Shown piece after piece: positions 24,205-32,616 of a DNA stretch of 64,000 nucleotides (position 1 is its first letter; each line of letters begins with the position of its first letter). The position numbers were made by a program, and so were the translations under genes. Origin of the DNA: Acidobacteriota bacterium. GTDB lineage: Bacteria; Acidobacteriota; Vicinamibacteria; Vicinamibacterales; UBA2999. The notes beneath the pieces are model-generated. The model saw nothing but the letters and a program-made list of their open reading frames with translations, was not told the DNA's origin and did no database searches. The stretch is from positions 47,408 through 111,407 of the forward strand of contig JAEUQR010000106.1 in NCBI GenBank assembly GCA_016789705.1. Reading direction: 5' to 3'.

Positions 24205-25047
24205 ATGAAGACGATTGGTGTGCTGGGGTGCGGGTTGATGGGCGCAGGCATTGCGCAGGTCTCGGCGGCCGCCGGCCTGCGCACGATCGTGCTCGAGGTG
24301 AACGAGGCGGTGCTGGCCAGGGGCCTCGGCCGCATCGAGAAGTTCCTCGCCACGAGCGTCGAGAAGGGCAAGATGACCGCGGACGAGAAGGCGCGGCTCC
24401 TGGCCAACCTCTCGGGCACGACCGCCTACGCGGATCTGAAGGATTGCGACCTGGTCATCGAAGCCATCGTCGAGAACGTCGACGTGAAGCGGCAGGCCTA
24501 CGCGGCCGTCGAAGCGGTGGTTGGTCCGCACTGCCTGCTGGCGACCAACACGTCGTCGCTCTGCGTCACGGAACTCGCGGCGTCGACGACCCGGCCCGAC
24601 CGGTTCGGCGGCCTGCACTTCTTCAATCCCGTGCCGCTCATGAAGCTGGTCGAGGTCATCCGCGCGCTGACGACCAGCGACGCGACCCACCAGGCGCTCT
24701 TCGCGTTCGCGCAGGCGCTCGGCAAGGAGCCGGTGACGGCGCCCGACCGCGGCGGCTTCATCGTGAACCGCCTGCTCATCCCCTACATGCTCGACGCCAT
24801 CCGCTGCCTCGAGGGCGGCCTCGGCACGGTCGAGGACATCGACACGGCCATGAAGCTCGGCTGCGGCCATCCGATGGGGCCGTTCACGCTCACCGACTTC
24901 GTCGGGCTCGACACCACCTACTTCATCGCCAACATCATGTTCGAGGAGTTCCGCGAAGCGCGCTTCGCGCCGCCGCCGCTGCTGAAGCGGATGGTGCTCG
25001 CCGGGCACCTCGGCAAGAAGAGCGGCCGCGGCTTCTACCAGTACTGA
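24205..25047 (+). CDS. 3-hydroxybutyryl-CoA / 3-hydroxyacyl-CoA dehydrogenase
   Basis: NAD-dependent oxidoreductase of beta-oxidation or butyrate metabolism. It has the Rossmann motif GCGLMGAGIA at the N-terminus, VIEAIVENVDVK, NTSSL (Ser117), and catalytic His138 with Asn141 in LHFFNPVPLMKLVEVI. The C-terminal domain contains GFIVNRLLIPYMLDAI and ends GKKSGRGFYQY. 280 residues equals stand-alone Hbd/PaaH enzymes. The ATG is chosen at MKTIGVLG after GAGAGG. Single gene, with an operator-like site at its promoter. Confidence 0.95.
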   Translation: MKTIGVLGCGLMGAGIAQVSAAAGLRTIVLEVNEAVLARGLGRIEKFLATSVEKGKMTADEKARLLANLSGTTAYADLKDCDLVIEAIVENVDVKRQAYAAVEAVVGPHCLLATNTSSLCVTELAASTTRPDRFGGLHFFNPVPLMKLVEVIRALTTSDATHQALFAFAQALGKEPVTAPDRGGFIVNRLLIPYMLDAIRCLEGGLGTVEDIDTAMKLGCGHPMGPFTLTDFVGLDTTYFIANIMFEEFREARFAPPPLLKRMVLAGHLGKKSGRGFYQY

Positions 25048-25071
25048 CCGCCGCGCGCGTGACGCCGCGTC

Positions 25072-25833
25072 TCAGCGGCGGAGTGTCGCGAGCAGCGTGC
25101 GGGCCTGCGCTTTGAAGCGGGCGTCTTCGGGCGCCCACTCCGCGTCGGGCGTGGCATCGATGGCGGCCTGCAGCGTGGCGCGCGCCTCGGTGCGCCGGTC
25201 GAGTTCGATGAGCGTCTCGGCCAGGAAGAGCAGCGAGATCACGCTGTCGGGCTTGTAGGTCAGCGCCTTGCGCAGGTGCGTCTCCGACTTGCGCACGTCG
25301 CCGCCGAAGAGGCCCGGCACCTTGAAGTACCAACGGCCGAGCGCGCGATCGGGCGAGCCGTCGAGGTAGGCCGGCTGAATGGCCAGCGCCTTCTCGAGCG
25401 CCGCCTTGATCGGCGTGCGGTACTTCATCCCCTGGCGCAGTCCGTGCGCGTCGGCGAGCGCGCCCATGTTGGCGGCCATCCAGAAGTGCCCCTCGACCGC
25501 CTCTGGCCGCATCGCCATCGCCGCCCGCGCGGCGGCGATGCCCTGTTCGAGCACGCGCTTCTTCTCGTCGGCCGTGCCGGGGCCGTTCGTGCCGAGCCAG
25601 TAGCGCGCGCGGGCCAGCTTCCACGCGGCCTCGAAGTCGTCGGCGCGCGCCGCCAGCCGGTCGGCCCAGACCTTCGCGGCAGCGAGCGCACTCGCCGGAT
25701 GTTCGCGATCGCGATAGAGCGCGTCGGCATCGGCCAGCACCGCGGCGGCCGTCTGTGGCGCCGCGCCCTGAACCGCGGCGCCGCCGGGCAGCGTCATTAC
25801 CGCAAGGTAAACTACGCACATGCAGGATCTCAT
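25072..25833 (-). CDS. Exported TPR-like protein
   Basis: 253 residues. An N-terminal signal ([21 protein letters not shown]) is followed by helical pairs of tetratricopeptide type: [57 protein letters not shown], and [45 protein letters not shown]. The start is set at 25833 because AGGAG lies 7 nt upstream and supplies an Arg in the signal; starts at 25821 or 25797 are possible. Its 5' end overlaps the divergent folE gene by 14 nt. Function unknown. Confidence 0.78.
   Translation of the reverse strand: MRSCMCVVYLAVMTLPGGAAVQGAAPQTAAAVLADADALYRDREHPASALAAAKVWADRLAARADDFEAAWKLARARYWLGTNGPGTADEKKRVLEQGIAAARAAMAMRPEAVEGHFWMAANMGALADAHGLRQGMKYRTPIKAALEKALAIQPAYLDGSPDRALGRWYFKVPGLFGGDVRKSETHLRKALTYKPDSVISLLFLAETLIELDRRTEARATLQAAIDATPDAEWAPEDARFKAQARTLLATLRR
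25808..25819 (+). promoter_or_regulatory. -10 like element placed for a leaderless folE transcript
   Basis: TAAACT (25808-25813) followed by six bases and then the folE ATG. No ribosome-binding site precedes folE, which fits a leaderless message. The element lies within the coding region of the divergent TPR gene. Confidence 0.45.
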
Positions 25834-26365
25834 CACGCGTCTCCTGGAGGCCGTCGGGGAAGACCCCACCCGCGAAGGCCTGGTGAAGACGCCCGAACGC
25901 GTCGCGCGGTCGATGGAATACCTCACGAGCGGCTATCGCACCGACATCGACGACGTGCTCAATGGCGCGCTCTTCACGGTGGACTACAACGAGATGGTCA
26001 TCGTGCGTGACATCGACTTCTACAGTTTATGTGAACACCACCTGCTGCCGTTCTTCGGGAAGTGCCACGTGGCCTACGTCCCGAACGGTAAGGTGATCGG
26101 CCTGAGCAAAGTGCCCCGCCTCGTGGACATGTTCGCCCGCCGTCTGCAGCTCCAGGAGCGGATGACGAATCAGATCGCCGAGACCATCCGCGAAACCATC
26201 CAGCCGCTCGGCGTGGCGGTGGTCTGCGAGGGCACGCACCTCTGCATGGCGATGCGCGGCGTGGAGAAGCAGCAGTCCACCACGGTGACGAGCGCCATGC
26301 TCGGCGCGTTCAGGAACGACGCGCGCACGCGCGGCGAGTTCCTGCAGCTCATCAAGACCCGCTGA
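25820..26365 (+). CDS. folE: GTP cyclohydrolase I
   Basis: First enzyme of tetrahydrofolate synthesis: GTP to 7,8-dihydroneopterin triphosphate. Zinc ligands are Cys71 and His74 ([19 protein letters not shown]) and Cys142 ([12 protein letters not shown]). Conserved [21 protein letters not shown] and substrate-binding [13 protein letters not shown] are present. 181 residues, full-length type IA enzyme. No other folate genes lie nearby. Confidence 0.97.
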   Translation: MQDLITRLLEAVGEDPTREGLVKTPERVARSMEYLTSGYRTDIDDVLNGALFTVDYNEMVIVRDIDFYSLCEHHLLPFFGKCHVAYVPNGKVIGLSKVPRLVDMFARRLQLQERMTNQIAETIRETIQPLGVAVVCEGTHLCMAMRGVEKQQSTTVTSAMLGAFRNDARTRGEFLQLIKTR

Positions 26366-26382
26366 GCGAACCTGCCACCGGC

Positions 26383-26571
26383 TCAGCGGCGCAGGGCCGT
26401 GACGGCCATCGTCCACGCCTCGGTGGCGGCGCGCTCGGCGATGATGATCGCATCCTGCGGTCCACCAGCAAAGTACGTCGCGAGCAGGCCGACAGCCACC
26501 ACCGGGCCGATCACCATCCAGAACTCCCCATGTCCGCCGATTTTCATAGTGTCATGTCCCACGTCGCTCAC
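26383..26571 (-). CDS. Small single-span membrane protein at the end of the Tad operon
   Basis: 62 residues with one hydrophobic span (MVIGPVVAVGLLATYFAGG) and a short, mostly helical tail ending ALRR. Not recognised. GTG start overlaps the stop of the double-VWA gene (GTGA), so it is coupled to it; an internal ATG at 26547 could also serve. Last gene of the long minus-strand Tad transcription unit and convergent with folE. Confidence 0.6.
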   Translation of the reverse strand: MSDVGHDTMKIGGHGEFWMVIGPVVAVGLLATYFAGGPQDAIIIAERAATEAWTMAVTALRR

Positions 26572-28529
26572 GGACGGCGGGCCGCCACCGGGGCGAAGTA
26601 GCCGCGGCCGGCGCGGATCGTCACCGCAGGGGCGGTCGTCGTCACACTCACCTCGCGCCAGGCGCCGTCGCGGAGCGAATTCGTCGAGGTGTAGGCCAGC
26701 ACATAGCGGCGGCGCAGGTCGCCGAGCACGCGTCGATATTCCGCCTCCAGCGAGTCGGTGTCCGCCGGAAACAGGGCCAGGCCGCCCGAGCGCTCTGCCA
26801 GCTGCTCGAGCGCGGGGCGGTCGACGCTTGCGCCGAGCCCGATCGCGTAGACGACCGTGTCGGTTTCGCGCAGCAGCGCCAGCACGTCGTCGAGCGTGTG
26901 CTGACTCCCCGGACCCGTCCCCGGGTTGTTCTCGTCGCGGCCGTCAGAGAGCAGCACGATCGCCCGCCGTCCCGGCCGCTGCCGCAGGAACGCCATCGAA
27001 TCGTGCAGGCCGTCGAAGAGCGCCGTCCCGCCGCTGGCGGTCAGCCGTCCGATCGCGTCCAGGGTCGCCTCGCGCCGCTCGGAGAGTTCGTGCTCGAACA
27101 CGACCCGGTCGGAGAAGCGGATGAGCGCGAGTGGATCGGTCGGCCGCAGGGCGGTCACGAAGGCCCGGGCCGCGTCCTGTGCCGCCGGGAGCGCGCGCCG
27201 CATACTGCCGCTCGTGTCGAGCAGCATGGCGATCGAGATCGGGGCCACGGCTTCCTGGAACGTGTCGACCTTCTGGGGCACACCGTCCTCGGTCACGCGC
27301 AGGTCGTCGATGGCGAGGTTCGGCGTCGCCCCGGCGACGTCGGCCGCACTGAACTCGATCGTGGCGCGCACGGGGGGAGGCTTCGGGGCGAAGTAGCCCT
27401 CTCGAGTCCTGATTCTGTAGTCGGGGTTGACGACCTTGAGCGTGATGGCCCGAAACCGTCCGTCGGCGGCCTGGTTCTCCGGCGTGTAGCTGAGCAGGTA
27501 CCGCCGGAAGGCGTCGGCGGCCACGGCGGCGTGCACGTCCGGCAGCTCCTCTTCCCGGGTCGGAAAGAACGCGCGCCCGCCCATCTGCGTGGCGATGCGC
27601 CGCAGCAGCAGCTCGCCCTTGAGCGAGATGCCGGCCACGCCGCCGATGCCCACGACGTAGACCGTGGCCTGCAGGCGCTGCAGGGCCCGCAGGGCGTCGT
27701 CGTACGTCGTCTTGCTCTGCTCGTCGTAGCCGTCGGTGATCAGAATGACGACGTGCCGGCCCTCGATGGCGCTGAACTTGTCGGGCAAGGTGGACAGGGC
27801 GTCCAGAATCGCCGTGCCGCCGCGCGAGCGGATCGCACTCACTGCATCGGCGATGGTGGTGGGGTCGTCGGTCGGCCCGGTCGTCGCATCGACCGTGGTC
27901 CGGAACGGCGCGATGATCACGCGGTCGCCGGGCCGCAGCTTGGACGCCAGCCGCAGCGCCGCAGCCCGCACCATGCGGATGCGCCGGTTGAGACTCTGGC
28001 TGGCATCCACGAGCAGCGTGAAGGTCGTCGGCACCTCCTGCAGCTGCACGAGGTCGAGGGGCTGCGGTGCGCCGTCCTCGAACAGGGTGAAGTCGCCCTT
28101 CTCCAGCCAGCCGACATAGCGCCCGTCGGCGTCGACGACGGTGGCTTCGACGAGGACCGACGAGACGGTCGTCTCTTCCAGCACCTCGAGCGGAGGCAGG
28201 GTGACTTCGTCACTGGCGATGTCGTCGACGGTGGAGGCCTCGACGCGGATGCGACGCGCCTCGTACGGATTTTCGTCGGTCCACTCCACGGAATACGGCG
28301 GGCCGTCCTCGTCGAGGCCGATGAGGGCGTCATCGACGAAGAAGCGGACGGGGAGGCGGCCCTCCGGCGCCGTCGACTGGACCTGTGCGACGACGCGGAT
28401 GACCCCGGGTACACCGGTCCGCCCGAGCGGCGAGGTCAGACGCACGGTCAGGGGCGCCGGCTGGGCCCAGGCCTCCGTGCCGCTCAGGATCGCGCACAGG
28501 CACGCGACGGCCGCGATAGGTCGTGCCAT
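26568..28529 (-). CDS. Exported protein with two tandem VWFA-related acidobacterial domains
   Basis: 653 residues with a signal peptide ending AWAQ. The first VWA domain has the MIDAS motif DASQS (Asp175, Ser177, Ser179) and ITDGYDE; the second has DTSGS (Asp438, Ser440, Ser442) and LLSDGRDENN. Each half has an N-terminal 'DxRVTEDGVPQ'-like segment (FTLFEDGAPQP; LRVTEDGVPQK) and ends in a GYFAP motif (EGYFAP, residues about 377-382, and GRGYFAP near the C-terminus). That is the layout of TIGR03436 repeated twice. Both metal sites look intact. Located downstream of an AAA ATPase and TadD in the pilus operon, it may be an adhesive or assembly component. Confidence 0.88.
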   Translation of the reverse strand: MARPIAAVACLCAILSGTEAWAQPAPLTVRLTSPLGRTGVPGVIRVVAQVQSTAPEGRLPVRFFVDDALIGLDEDGPPYSVEWTDENPYEARRIRVEASTVDDIASDEVTLPPLEVLEETTVSSVLVEATVVDADGRYVGWLEKGDFTLFEDGAPQPLDLVQLQEVPTTFTLLVDASQSLNRRIRMVRAAALRLASKLRPGDRVIIAPFRTTVDATTGPTDDPTTIADAVSAIRSRGGTAILDALSTLPDKFSAIEGRHVVILITDGYDEQSKTTYDDALRALQRLQATVYVVGIGGVAGISLKGELLLRRIATQMGGRAFFPTREEELPDVHAAVAADAFRRYLLSYTPENQAADGRFRAITLKVVNPDYRIRTREGYFAPKPPPVRATIEFSAADVAGATPNLAIDDLRVTEDGVPQKVDTFQEAVAPISIAMLLDTSGSMRRALPAAQDAARAFVTALRPTDPLALIRFSDRVVFEHELSERREATLDAIGRLTASGGTALFDGLHDSMAFLRQRPGRRAIVLLSDGRDENNPGTGPGSQHTLDDVLALLRETDTVVYAIGLGASVDRPALEQLAERSGGLALFPADTDSLEAEYRRVLGDLRRRYVLAYTSTNSLRDGAWREVSVTTTAPAVTIRAGRGYFAPVAARRP

Positions 28530-28534
28530 GCGCC

Positions 28535-29854
28535 TCAGTCCGGAAGGGTGGTCGCCGACTGTTCGTCGAGGAAGTAGCTGTCGCAGGCTCGCAGCAGCAG
28601 GCGCTCGGTGAGCACGGCCGGCTCGCCGAGGTAATCGGCGAGGGACATCGCGTGCTCGATGAGGTCGCGCGGATGGCAGCCCCGCAGGGGAATGCCCCGG
28701 CGCCGGAAGTAGCTGGTGATCAGGGTGTCGGCCAGGCGTTCGTCGTAGGCGAGTTCCCGCTCGCGGCAGCAACGCTGGAAGATCAGCTTGAAATCGGCGA
28801 CCGTCGGATTTTCGGCGAACACCTTGTAGCGAATCCGGCGCAGGAACGCTTCATCGACCAGGTCGGCGGGCTTGATGTTGGTGGCGAGCACGACCAGCAC
28901 GACGAACGGCATCGGCAGTTTCTGGCCGGAGGTCAGCGTCAGGTAGTCGGTCCGGCTCTCGAGCGGCGTGATCCAGCGGTTGAGCAGTTCGACCACGGAG
29001 CAGCGCTGCCGGCCGAAGTCGTCGATGACGAGCACGCCGCCGTTGGCCGCCAGCTGGATCGGGGCGCGGTAGGTGCCGCTCGTCGGATCGAAGGCCAGTT
29101 CGAGCGAACTCATCACGAGCTCGCCGCCGACGGTCACGAGCGGCCGACGGCACCGCAGCCAGCGACCGTCCGCTCCGTCGCCGGCATCGAGGTCGCTCGA
29201 CGCCGGCACGTCGCGGGTCTCGTGGATGACCGGATCGTGCACCTGCAGCAGGTGGCCTTCGAAGTCGACGGCGTGCGGGATCGCGATGTCGCCATCCAGC
29301 AGGTTCTTGATGCCCTGCGCGATCACGGTCTTGCCGTTGCCCGGCGGGCCGTAGACGAACAGGGAGTGGCCGCTGTTGACGGCGGGGCCGAGCTGGTCGA
29401 GCACGCGGTCACTCAGCACGAGATGGGCGAAGCCCTGCTGCACGCGGGCCCGCGTCACCACGCGCTCGACCGTGGCGTCGAAGCGCCGCATGTACTGCTC
29501 GTACTGGCGGAACGGCACCGGCGCCGCGCCGACGTAGCGGCTCTGCTCCAGATACAGCATGGCGCGCGAGCGCCCGCCTTCGGTGATGCGGAACGTGAAC
29601 GACGGACCACCGACGAGGCCGCCGCCCGAGACGTCGCAGAGGTAGGTGCTGCGAAGATGCTGCAGCACCGGCTCGATCACCGAAAAGGGCAGCCCGAGCC
29701 GGGTGGCCAGGTCCGAACCCCGTTGTTCGCCTGCCAGGTGCAGGATCTTGACGATCAACTGCAGCAGTGTGTCGAACGACAGACCTGACGCCTCGATGGT
29801 GCGGGGAGCCAGGGGCACGACGGGCGGCCTCGCCATGGTGACGTCGGTGCTCAT
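28535..29854 (-). CDS. AAA-type ATPase with N-terminal helical domain, linked to the Tad locus
   Basis: 439 residues, cytoplasmic. The N-terminal ~100 residues (FDTLLQLIVKILHLAGEQRGSDLATRLGLPFSVIEPVLQHLRS) look like a winged helix. The ATPase core has Walker A GPPGNGKT (169-176) and Walker B GVLVIDDFGRQ (273-283), followed by SGQKLPMPFVVLVVLATNIKPADLVDEAFLRRI with sensor and Arg-finger residues. It is a MoxR/RavA-like or chaperone-type AAA protein. It lies between TadD and the double-VWA gene with a 4-nt overlap to tadD. ATPase-VWA pairs commonly work together; the partner here is probably the downstream VWA protein. Confidence 0.85.
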   Translation of the reverse strand: MSTDVTMARPPVVPLAPRTIEASGLSFDTLLQLIVKILHLAGEQRGSDLATRLGLPFSVIEPVLQHLRSTYLCDVSGGGLVGGPSFTFRITEGGRSRAMLYLEQSRYVGAAPVPFRQYEQYMRRFDATVERVVTRARVQQGFAHLVLSDRVLDQLGPAVNSGHSLFVYGPPGNGKTVIAQGIKNLLDGDIAIPHAVDFEGHLLQVHDPVIHETRDVPASSDLDAGDGADGRWLRCRRPLVTVGGELVMSSLELAFDPTSGTYRAPIQLAANGGVLVIDDFGRQRCSVVELLNRWITPLESRTDYLTLTSGQKLPMPFVVLVVLATNIKPADLVDEAFLRRIRYKVFAENPTVADFKLIFQRCCRERELAYDERLADTLITSYFRRRGIPLRGCHPRDLIEHAMSLADYLGEPAVLTERLLLRACDSYFLDEQSATTLPD

Positions 29855-30582
29855 TGGTCGGGCTCCTTTCGCGACAGTGCCACGCGGTTGGCCCGTCGGC
29901 AGTAAGCGGTGGCGTCGGCGGTGTGCCCGGCTGCCAGCGCGGTCGTGCACAGATTCCGCCAGGCGTAGGCCGCGCTGCTGTCGAGGGCCACCGCGGCCTC
30001 GAACGCGCTGACGGCTTCGTCCCGCAGCGTGAGCGCCCACAGGATCGTGCCGAGTGTGTTGCGTGCCTCGGCTGAACGCGGTGCATGATAGACGGCGGCC
30101 GATGCCTCAGGCAGCGCGCGATCCGGGAATCCCCAGTCGCGCCACAGCCGCGCCATCCCGTCGTGCAGCCCGGCATCGTCCCCGTCGTGCCGCAGGCCTT
30201 CCGCGAGGTAGTCGAACGCCCGGTCACGCACCCCGGCACTGACGTAGGCCCGGGCGACGTCGAGGTAACGTGCCGAGCTGGGCGCCGCTGCCAGGGCAGC
30301 CAGCGCCTGCTGCAGCCGCGGTGACGAGGCCTCGAGGGTGCCGAGATTACTCGAGGCTCGCGACGGCACCGCCCTGATCTTCGGTACGTCCGGCATCGCC
30401 GCCCGAGGTGGCCGTTCGAGTCGGCCGTGCACCGGCACCTCGACGCCGCCGAGGTTCACACTCGGCGTTCCCTCGGTCACGAACCGGTCGGCGAACCGGG
30501 GGGGACGCGACGCACAGGCTGTCGTGAACACCAGCACCGCCCCGACGGCGGCCAGTGCCGCCCGGCCGCCGCTCGACGCTAT
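29851..30582 (-). CDS. tadD: TadD-like TPR lipoprotein
   Basis: 243 residues. Lipoprotein signal: Arg followed by AALAAVGAVLVFTTAC, with Cys as the likely lipidation site. It contains tetratricopeptide repeats (SARYLDVARAYVSAGVRDRAFDYLAEGL; AEARNTLGTILWALTLRDEAVSAFEAAVALD; YAWRNLCTTALAAGHTADATAYC). TadD proteins support secretin assembly in Tad systems. No in-frame ATG, GTG or TTG gives this signal peptide. An AUA codon overlapping the microprotein stop (ATAG) gives the best one, so the start is tentative. The stop overlaps the ATPase start (ATGA). Confidence 0.75.
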   Translation of the reverse strand: MASSGGRAALAAVGAVLVFTTACASRPPRFADRFVTEGTPSVNLGGVEVPVHGRLERPPRAAMPDVPKIRAVPSRASSNLGTLEASSPRLQQALAALAAAPSSARYLDVARAYVSAGVRDRAFDYLAEGLRHDGDDAGLHDGMARLWRDWGFPDRALPEASAAVYHAPRSAEARNTLGTILWALTLRDEAVSAFEAAVALDSSAAYAWRNLCTTALAAGHTADATAYCRRANRVALSRKEPDQ

Positions 30583-30674
30583 TCGCCGCGGTTCAGGCGG
30601 TCGCTCCGCCGTTTGAAATACGCAAGCAGCAGCAGCGCTCCGACCACATACATCACGATCTGCCAAGTTTCCAC
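30579..30674 (-). CDS. 31-residue single-span membrane microprotein in the Tad operon
   Basis: A short open frame with a strong ribosome-binding site AGGAGGC (30678-30684) 5 nt before a GTG start. It encodes METWQIVMYVVGALLLLAYF followed by KRRSDRLNRGE: one transmembrane helix and a positively charged, presumably cytoplasmic, tail. Stop codon overlaps the proposed tadD start. It lies between tadC and tadD. Nothing recognisable in sequence; its arrangement and Shine-Dalgarno argue that it is translated. Confidence 0.65.
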   Translation of the reverse strand: METWQIVMYVVGALLLLAYFKRRSDRLNRGE

Positions 30675-30722
30675 GATGCCTCCTGTTGAATACGTGCACT
30701 ACGACGACCTGCAGGAACGACG

Positions 30723-31640
30723 TCACTGCCCGAGGGTGCCCCAGACCAGCTGCCGGAAGATGCGCACCATCGACGGACCGAGAACGACGAGATAAAACGC
30801 CGGAAAGAGACAGAACACGAGCGGGAAGAGCAGCTTCACGCCGAGCTTGGCGGCCTTCTCCTCGGCGCGCTGGCGGCGCTTGGTCCGTGACGTCTCGGCG
30901 TGCGTGCGCAGGGCCTGACCAAGACTGGTGCCGAAGCGGTCGGTCTGCACGAGCATGGCGACCAGAGACCGGACATCGTCGACCTTGGTGCGCTCGGCGA
31001 AGTTCTTGAACGCCTCCATGCGTGGCTTGCCGGCCCGCATCTCCGCGCAGATGATGTCGAACTCGCGCGCCAGCGGCGGATAGGCGATGGCCAGCTCCTC
31101 GCCCACGCGGGCCAGCGACTGGTCGATCCCGGAGCCCGCCTCGATGCAGACGATGAGCAGATCGATGGCATCAGGGAGGCCGTTGCGAATCTCGGTGCGA
31201 CGCTGCTCGATCTTGCGGCCGAGCCAGAACGTGGGCACGAAGTAGACCGCCAGGGCCGCCAGGCCCGAGAAGATCATCGGCGTGCCCCGCCCGAAGAAGT
31301 ACACGCCCAGGGCGAACACTGCCAGCGGCAACGCCAGCTGCGCGACGACGAACAACACGGCTGGCCACTCGCCGTGGTACCCCGCGGCCGCCATCATGCG
31401 CTGCACGCGGTTCATCGACTGCGGCGACTTCGGGACGAACGATCGCGCCCTGCGCACGGCCCGACTCGGCGCATCGCCCATCACCGACTCGAAGCGTTCG
31501 GCCGGCCGGCGAGTCCCGGTGACCTCCGACAGGCGCCGTTTGGCATCCTGCGGGTCGGTGAGCCACCACAGCGTCGCCCCGGTGCCGGTGGCGACGGCGA
31601 CAAACAGCAGTCCGAAGAGCGCGGTAATTTGTGCGTCCAT
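30723..31640 (-). CDS. tadC: TadC-like inner-membrane platform protein
   Basis: 305 residues. GspF-type domain with pilus platform features: LPDAIDLLIVCIEAGSGIDQSLARVGEEL, KVDDVRSLVAMLVQTDRFGTSLGQALRTHAETSR, and KLLFPLVFCLFPAFYLVVLGPSMV. An N-terminal transmembrane segment and three C-terminal spans are visible. Partner of TadB, which lies immediately upstream (3-nt gap). The two form the inner-membrane platform on which CpaF acts. Confidence 0.93.
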   Translation of the reverse strand: MDAQITALFGLLFVAVATGTGATLWWLTDPQDAKRRLSEVTGTRRPAERFESVMGDAPSRAVRRARSFVPKSPQSMNRVQRMMAAAGYHGEWPAVLFVVAQLALPLAVFALGVYFFGRGTPMIFSGLAALAVYFVPTFWLGRKIEQRRTEIRNGLPDAIDLLIVCIEAGSGIDQSLARVGEELAIAYPPLAREFDIICAEMRAGKPRMEAFKNFAERTKVDDVRSLVAMLVQTDRFGTSLGQALRTHAETSRTKRRQRAEEKAAKLGVKLLFPLVFCLFPAFYLVVLGPSMVRIFRQLVWGTLGQ

Positions 31641-31643
31641 GAT

Positions 31644-32606
31644 TCAGTAATCGATACGCACGAGACGCGAGATGACGTAGGTGCCGATGAGCTGCAGCAC
31701 GACGGCAGCCACGACCAGGCGGATTCCGATCGGATCGTCAATCAGCACGCGCATGAAGTCGGGCTGGATCACGAAGAGCACGGTCGCGAGCAGCGGCGGC
31801 AGGAGCGCGAGAATCCACCCGCTCAGGCGTCCGTGCGCCGACACGACGCGGATCTGCCGCTTGACCTTGAAGCGCTCGCGCATCACCGACGACAGGTTGT
31901 TGAGCACCTCGGCCAGATTGCCACCAGACTCGCGCTGCGTCAGCACGGCAGTGACGAAGAATCGGGCGTCGAGCACCGGCACCCGGGTGCCCATGGCGCG
32001 CAGCGCGTCGGGGAGCGACAGGCCGAAGTTCTGCTCGTCGTAGACGCGCTTGAACTCGAGGCCGACCGGTGGCGGCAGTTCCTCCGCCGCGATGCCCAGG
32101 CCGGTCGTGAAGGCGTGCCCGGCCCGTAGCGACCGGGCGATGAGATCGACGGCTTCGGGAAACTGCTCTTCGAAAAGTTGCAGCCGCCGGCCGCGTCTGA
32201 AGCGGACGTAAAGGTACGGCAGCACGGCGCCAATCGCCAGCAGCAGCAGCGCGGCGGCCAGCAGCCGCAGGACGAGCAGGCCGACCGCCCAGCCGATGCC
32301 GGCGCTCACGAGGCTCAGGAGCAGGAAGACGCCGACCGTCATCTTGAGATCGGCCTCGACCAGCAGGCGCTCGGTCGCGGCGGTGAACCCCGTGTGGCGC
32401 CTGAGCAGGGCATCGAGGGCCGGGACGGCACTGAACTGGGTGGCCGCCGTCGCAACTCCGGCAGCGGCGGAGCGAGGCGTGTTCAGTCGGTCCAGGCGGC
32501 TCGTGACCGACCGCGACATGGCGTCTTCCGGCCGGACCACGAGGGCCCAGTAGAGCCCGACGATGACCAGCAGGCAGAAGGCGAAGGTGGAGGCAACAAT
32601 CAGCAT
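31644..32606 (-). CDS. tadB: TadB-like inner-membrane platform protein
   Basis: 320 residues with two N-terminal hydrophobic segments and two C-terminal ones around a GspF-like domain: [37 protein letters not shown] ... [21 protein letters not shown]. It is the first of the tandem tadB-tadC pair. Like other TadB proteins it has a central loop with conserved [19 protein letters not shown]. Ten bases separate it from the cpaF gene. Confidence 0.93.
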   Translation of the reverse strand: MLIVASTFAFCLLVIVGLYWALVVRPEDAMSRSVTSRLDRLNTPRSAAAGVATAATQFSAVPALDALLRRHTGFTAATERLLVEADLKMTVGVFLLLSLVSAGIGWAVGLLVLRLLAAALLLLAIGAVLPYLYVRFRRGRRLQLFEEQFPEAVDLIARSLRAGHAFTTGLGIAAEELPPPVGLEFKRVYDEQNFGLSLPDALRAMGTRVPVLDARFFVTAVLTQRESGGNLAEVLNNLSSVMRERFKVKRQIRVVSAHGRLSGWILALLPPLLATVLFVIQPDFMRVLIDDPIGIRLVVAAVVLQLIGTYVISRLVRIDY

Positions 32607-32616
32607 CGGTCTTGTC

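Noticed and set aside
28523..30011. Plus-strand frames opposite the AAA ATPase
   Set aside because: Antisense to a gene with intact Walker A and B motifs; His/Arg/Gly-rich shadow sequence.
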